From Rickettsiales bacterium (GTDB lineage: Bacteria > Pseudomonadota > Alphaproteobacteria > Rickettsiales > UBA1997): a DNA stretch of 10,043 nucleotides. Of the stretch, positions 7,065-10,043 are shown piece after piece. The DNA is taken from NCBI GenBank assembly GCA_947455365.1, contig CANGNU010000021.1, forward strand, positions 1 to 10,043. The letters are read 5' to 3'. The position numbers and the translations under genes were made by a program. Position 1 is the stretch's first letter; every line of letters starts with the position of its first letter. The notes under the pieces are model-generated. The model saw only the letters and a list, made by a program, of their open reading frames with translations, searched no databases and had not been told where the DNA came from.

Positions 7065-7283
7065 ATGCCTAAAGAAGATTTACTAACCATGAACGGAATT
7101 GTCGTTGAAGTTTTGCCAAACACAATTTTTCGTGTTGAGCTAGAAAACGGCCACATCATTATTGCGCACGCTTCGGGCAAGATTCGCAAAAATAAAATTC
7201 GCGTTTTGAAAGGTGATAAAGTTGAAATTGAAATGACTACTTACGACTTGACTAAAGGAAGAATTGTTCGCCGCAATACTTAA
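7065..7283 (+). CDS. infA: Translation initiation factor IF-1
   Basis: IF-1 binds the ribosomal A site on the 30S subunit during initiation. The 72-residue length is exactly standard and the protein is a single OB fold. The conserved pieces [48 protein letters not shown] and YDLTKGRI are all recognisable, which also fixes the start. In many alphaproteobacteria infA neighbours maf or other housekeeping genes; here it sits between pyrE and a convergent lpxD. Its TAA stop (7281-7283) overlaps the lpxD stop, so the two genes share four bases and no intergenic terminator can exist between them. The gene has no Shine-Dalgarno sequence. Confidence 0.97.
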   Translation: MPKEDLLTMNGIVVEVLPNTIFRVELENGHIIIAHASGKIRKNKIRVLKGDKVEIEMTTYDLTKGRIVRRNT

Positions 7284-8317
7284 TCTTCAGATTTTCTATT
7301 AGTTTGCGACATTGCAATTAATTTTACATTTAAGCGATGCCATTCTCTAAATGGCAAAGCTGGCGCACCACCAACCACGGCCATTGCTGGCACATCACGC
7401 ATTACTCCGCTCATTCCTGCAGTTTTAGCGCCATCACCAATTGTAATGTGACCGTTGATGCTGCAATTTCCACCAATTTGCACAAAATTACCAATTTTTG
7501 TACTGCCTGCAATTGCGGTTGAGCCCGCAATTACCGTGCTTTTGCCGATGATAACATTATGGCCAATTTGCACTAAATTATCAATTTTTGTACCATCGCC
7601 AATTGCGGTATTTTCAATAGCGCCGCGATCAATGCAGGTATTGGCGCCAATTTCAACATTGTTGCCAATTTCAACTAAACCAAGCTGAATAATTTTGTGA
7701 TTCACACCGTTATTATGCGCAAAACCAAAGCCATCTTGGCCAATTCTAGCGCCACTATAAATTATGCAATTGCTGCCAATAATAGAATAAGCAACGGTTG
7801 CACCCGCGTTAATTATGGTGTTGTCGCCAATTACGCAATTATCTAACACGCTAGCATTTGGGCCGATAAAGCAGTTTTTTCCAATTTGAACATTTTTTCC
7901 AACATAGGCTAGAGGTGCAATTTTAGTGCCTTCGCCAATTTTTGCAGTGGAATGAATTGACTTTCCTTCGCTAGAAAAATCTGTTGAATTTTCTTGATAA
8001 AAAGCCGCCGCAACTTGTGAATAAGCAAAATAAGGATTTTTACTAACAATTAAAATTGCTGAATGTTCTGCGCCAATTTTTGCTGCAACTTTTTCATCAA
8101 CTAAGCAAAAACCTGCCTCGGTGGCTTTAAATTTTTCAAAATATTGGGCAGAATTTAAGAAGGAAATTTGCGACGCGTTAGCTTTTTCTAAAGTTGAAAC
8201 ATCAAAAATTTTTGCTTCAAGATTAGTGGCGCGATGCAGCACAGAACCAGTAATTTCAAGCACTTGCGCAATTGTTAAAAACTCAACCTTCTTGGTAAAA
8301 AAATTTGTTCTATTCAT
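7280..8317 (-). CDS. lpxD: UDP-3-O-acylglucosamine N-acyltransferase
   Basis: LpxD adds the N-linked 3-hydroxyacyl chain from acyl-ACP to UDP-3-O-acylglucosamine, the third step of lipid A synthesis, in the cytoplasm. The 345 residues match E. coli LpxD (341). An N-terminal uridine-binding domain (about 10-105) is followed by a left-handed beta helix of hexapeptide repeats (about 118-310) with many I-G-x-x motifs. It ends in a C-terminal helix after [14 protein letters not shown] (316-329). The catalytic base is His253 in NLVQIGHN, equivalent to E. coli His239. DGFGFA (195-200) is the usual acyl-chain-side motif. The usual neighbours bamA, fabZ and lpxA are not present. Instead lpxD follows virB11 with a 3-nt gap, and so probably shares its transcript. 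No Shine-Dalgarno sequence is visible. With kdsD it shows that the organism makes LPS. Confidence 0.96.
   Translation of the reverse strand: MNRTNFFTKKVEFLTIAQVLEITGSVLHRATNLEAKIFDVSTLEKANASQISFLNSAQYFEKFKATEAGFCLVDEKVAAKIGAEHSAILIVSKNPYFAYSQVAAAFYQENSTDFSSEGKSIHSTAKIGEGTKIAPLAYVGKNVQIGKNCFIGPNASVLDNCVIGDNTIINAGATVAYSIIGSNCIIYSGARIGQDGFGFAHNNGVNHKIIQLGLVEIGNNVEIGANTCIDRGAIENTAIGDGTKIDNLVQIGHNVIIGKSTVIAGSTAIAGSTKIGNFVQIGGNCSINGHITIGDGAKTAGMSGVMRDVPAMAVVGGAPALPFREWHRLNVKLIAMSQTNRKSED
7473..7609 (-). repeat. Near-duplicate 47-bp segments inside lpxD
   Basis: Positions 7473-7519 and 7563-7609 match at 40 of 47 bases with no gaps, offset by 90 bp. They encode [16 protein letters not shown] (267-282) and [16 protein letters not shown] (237-252) of the LpxD beta helix; the second contains the run up to catalytic His253. 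Hexapeptide repeats naturally resemble each other, but this DNA-level match is tighter than elsewhere in the gene and may reflect internal duplication or conversion. Confidence 0.55.
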
Positions 8318-8320
8318 AAA

Positions 8321-9325
8321 TTATTTTGGATTAGCTTTTTCTAGCGCATTTGCACCGCGAAAATAAACTTCAGAAATATAGCGCCGACCGCCGCCGCCAC
8401 GCTTTAACTGCACGACAATATCGACAACATTTTTAATGTAGGAAGAAATTTCGGTTGGCGTCATGCCAAGGCCTGCTTGCATTACCATCATTTTTAATTG
8501 CTCGAGCGCCATTTTTGGAGTATCGGCGTGCAAGGTGGATATTGAGCCCGGATGGCCTGTGTTAATTGCGCGCAAAAAACTGAAAGCTTCCGAACCGCGC
8601 AACTCACCCACGATGATGCGTTCAGGCCGTAGGCGCAAACAAGCCTCAATTAATTCTTGCGTAGTAACTTTCGCCCTGCCCTGACCACCTTTTGAACCAA
8701 GCAAATGCACGCGATTTTGGTGCGAAGTTAAGTTTATTTCTCGCGCATCTTCAACGGTGATAAGGCGCTCTTCGCTAGGAATGGCGCGGATCATGGCGTT
8801 AGTAAAAGTTGTTTTACCAGTTGAAGTACCACCAGAAATAATAATATTTTTTTTGTAGAGAACCGCGCGCTGGAGGAAATCTTTGATGCGATTCAACTTC
8901 AATAATTTAGCGAGAATTATGTCATTTTTATCTTCAACTTCATCAACTGCGGTGGTGTCGAACATGCCCATTTTGTCATAGTCATCAAGGCTCCACGCTT
9001 TGGTTGATGGCTTACGAATTGATATGACAACGCAGCCTTGCTCACAGGCGGGTGGAAAGACAACTTGAATACGAAAACCGTTGGGAAGTGTTGCAGAAAG
9101 AAGCGGCTCTTCTTCGCTGAGCCTTTGCTCGGTAGATTGCGCAACTAGCCGCCCCAGCGATTTCAAATGCATAATGTCAAACATAGGCATTTCTTCGCGC
9201 GTCATGTCGCCCTTCATTTCAACCCAGACCTCATGTGGGCGATTGATAGAAACTTCGCTCACGTCGTCTCGGTCCATGATTTGCTTGATCGGCAGCAGGT
9301 AGGAATCGAGAGCGGCAATACTCAT
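8321..9325 (-). CDS. virB11: Type IV secretion system ATPase VirB11
   Basis: VirB11 is a hexameric ATPase at the inner face of the cytoplasmic membrane that powers assembly and substrate transfer in VirB/D4 secretion systems. The 334 residues carry an N-terminal domain (about 1-145) and a RecA-like domain with Walker A GGTSTGKT (165-172), Asp box VEDAREI (191-197), Walker B RPERIIVGELRG (233-244) and His box GHPGSISTLHAD (257-268). The following VMQAGLG stretch and the length favour VirB11 over the related pilus ATPase CpaF/TadA. Key residues look intact, so it should be functional. It lies 18 nt after the porin gene and 3 nt before lpxD. No virB8, virB9, virB10 or virD4 is in the window, although VirB11 usually follows VirB10. 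The other components must be encoded elsewhere. Confidence 0.95.
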   Translation of the reverse strand: MSIAALDSYLLPIKQIMDRDDVSEVSINRPHEVWVEMKGDMTREEMPMFDIMHLKSLGRLVAQSTEQRLSEEEPLLSATLPNGFRIQVVFPPACEQGCVVISIRKPSTKAWSLDDYDKMGMFDTTAVDEVEDKNDIILAKLLKLNRIKDFLQRAVLYKKNIIISGGTSTGKTTFTNAMIRAIPSEERLITVEDAREINLTSHQNRVHLLGSKGGQGRAKVTTQELIEACLRLRPERIIVGELRGSEAFSFLRAINTGHPGSISTLHADTPKMALEQLKMMVMQAGLGMTPTEISSYIKNVVDIVVQLKRGGGGRRYISEVYFRGANALEKANPK

Positions 9326-9343
9326 TTCTGCAATTTGATAAAG

Positions 9344-10043
9344 TTAAAAAGCTAATAAAATACCGACGAGGCCAACATAGCCTTGATTGTTAAGAATTTG
9401 ATTTACCGCTGTTGTAGTATCAGAAGTTTTTGGCTGATTTGCGGTAAACTTAAACTTAGTAACTTCAATGTACGGCATGAGGCCACGGGCAATTTTGTAG
9501 TCAATTCCTAACGACTGCGCTTCGTATTTATTTTGCTGAAAATTACTCGACATGGTGGTTAAGCTAAAGGCAACGGGGCCAAACTCATAGGCTAAACCAG
9601 TGGTATAATAACTTGCGCCAGCGAATTTTTTTCCCGCAGTGGCGCCACTGCAAGTTTGTGCCAATAAAGATTGTTCTGCGTTATAGTTGCAAGAATAAAT
9701 TCCCTTATTTGGCTGCAAAGAAGTGCCCCAATAGCCGTAAGAACCGCCAATCGTAAAGCCAAAATAAGTGAACATTAAGCCAGCGTCGTAAGCGTCAAGG
9801 CGGTCGCGGATAATTTGATTTGCAGCAGTTGCTGGCAATTTTGAATTTTGAAATTGACCATGCTCACCCGTTGCCGACATTGCCACGCCAAGGTTTCCAA
9901 GGTTATTGGAATAATTCAAACCCCAACTAATTACATTGACAATATTGCCAGAATTATTGCCAGAAATTACCGCCGAAGTGCCAGTGTCACCTGTGTTGGG
10001 AGTAAAGCTTGAGCCCAATTGCCAACCGTTAATTCGTGGCGTG
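9344..10043 (-). CDS. Gram-negative outer-membrane porin, C-terminal part (cut by right edge)
   Basis: The frame is open from the window edge to TAA at 9344-9346, giving 232 residues of C-terminal sequence. The N-terminus, with the expected signal peptide, is outside. A TTG at 10016-10018 could be taken as a start, but upstream codons read TPRINGWQ into LGSSFTPNTG, typical porin strand-and-loop sequence, so it is internal. Alternating polar/hydrophobic, aromatic-rich segments look like beta strands (for example GLMFTYFGFTIGGSYGYWG and GLAYEFGPVAFSLTTM). The chain ends in Phe, the usual signal recognised by the BAM insertion machinery. A probable surface loop carries two cysteines 12 residues apart (CNYN...QTC). 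It best fits the general diffusion porin family of proteobacteria. Substrate preference cannot be told. virB11 follows 18 nt downstream on the same strand. Confidence 0.85.
   Translation of the reverse strand, partial: TPRINGWQLGSSFTPNTGDTGTSAVISGNNSGNIVNVISWGLNYSNNLGNLGVAMSATGEHGQFQNSKLPATAANQIIRDRLDAYDAGLMFTYFGFTIGGSYGYWGTSLQPNKGIYSCNYNAEQSLLAQTCSGATAGKKFAGASYYTTGLAYEFGPVAFSLTTMSSNFQQNKYEAQSLGIDYKIARGLMPYIEVTKFKFTANQPKTSDTTTAVNQILNNQGYVGLVGILLAF

Noticed and set aside
7337..7688. Plus-strand frames of 61 and 77 codons opposite lpxD
   Set aside because: Their repetitive Pro/Ile/Ser composition mirrors the hexapeptide repeats of LpxD on the other strand; they are shadows.
8321..9325. Flp/Tad pilus ATPase (CpaF/TadA)
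   Set aside because: The GHPGSISTLHAD box, the VMQAGLG stretch and the 334-residue length fit VirB11 better.
9344..10018. Complete small outer-membrane protein starting at TTG 10018
   Set aside because: The frame stays open to the window edge with porin-like sequence and there is no signal peptide after the TTG, so this is an internal codon of a truncated porin gene.
1..10043. A wholly new defence or mobile system
   Set aside because: Every gene except the left partial one belongs to a known housekeeping, envelope or secretion family. There are no transposase, integrase, toxin-antitoxin or nuclease genes, and base composition looks even throughout.

Overview
This is an ordinary chromosomal stretch from a low-GC Gram-negative bacterium. 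Several proteins read as alphaproteobacterial: EF-P, the transhydrogenase beta subunit, DapF and a VirB11 closest by eye to the rickettsial type. Together with strongly A+T-rich codon use this suggests a Rickettsiales-like or similar intracellular or symbiotic alphaproteobacterium. The lipid A/KDO genes (lpxD, kdsD, an EptA-like enzyme) argue against the LPS-less Anaplasmataceae. A pyrE gene argues against Rickettsia itself, which lacks de novo pyrimidine synthesis. The genus cannot be fixed from this window.

Layout. Positions 1-6256 hold a minus-strand gene train, transcribed right to left: kdsD, pntB, efp, dapF, ccmH, an eptA-like phosphoethanolamine transferase, and a membrane-anchored protein of unknown function that runs off the left edge. 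From dapF onward the genes are 17 nt apart or overlap, so that part is almost certainly one transcript. A 116-nt divergent intergenic region separates this train from two plus-strand genes, pyrE and infA (6373-7283). The infA stop codon overlaps the stop codon of a second minus-strand train (10043-7280): a porin cut by the right edge, virB11, and lpxD, with gaps of 18 and 3 nt.

Function. Much of the window serves the cell envelope. KdsD feeds KDO synthesis, LpxD acylates the lipid A precursor, the EptA-like enzyme would decorate lipid A or core, DapF supplies meso-diaminopimelate for peptidoglycan, and the porin sits in the outer membrane. PntB (NADPH supply), CcmH (cytochrome c maturation), EF-P, IF-1 (translation) and PyrE (UMP synthesis) are housekeeping. 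VirB11 is a type IV secretion ATPase found here without any other virB/virD gene.

Most notable points: (i) a palindromic REP-like repeat, with two extra half copies, lies inside the ccmH reading frame and is translated as part of an extended leader; (ii) the EptA-like enzyme has a shortened, divergent segment that lacks one conserved cysteine pair; (iii) virB11 is isolated between a porin gene and lpxD; (iv) recognisable Shine-Dalgarno sequences are nearly absent, and infA has a -10-like TATAAT so close to its ATG that a leaderless mRNA is possible. I found no convincing undescribed defence or mobile system, no tRNA or rRNA, no CRISPR array and no insertion sequence. No gene-free stretch exceeds 300 bases.
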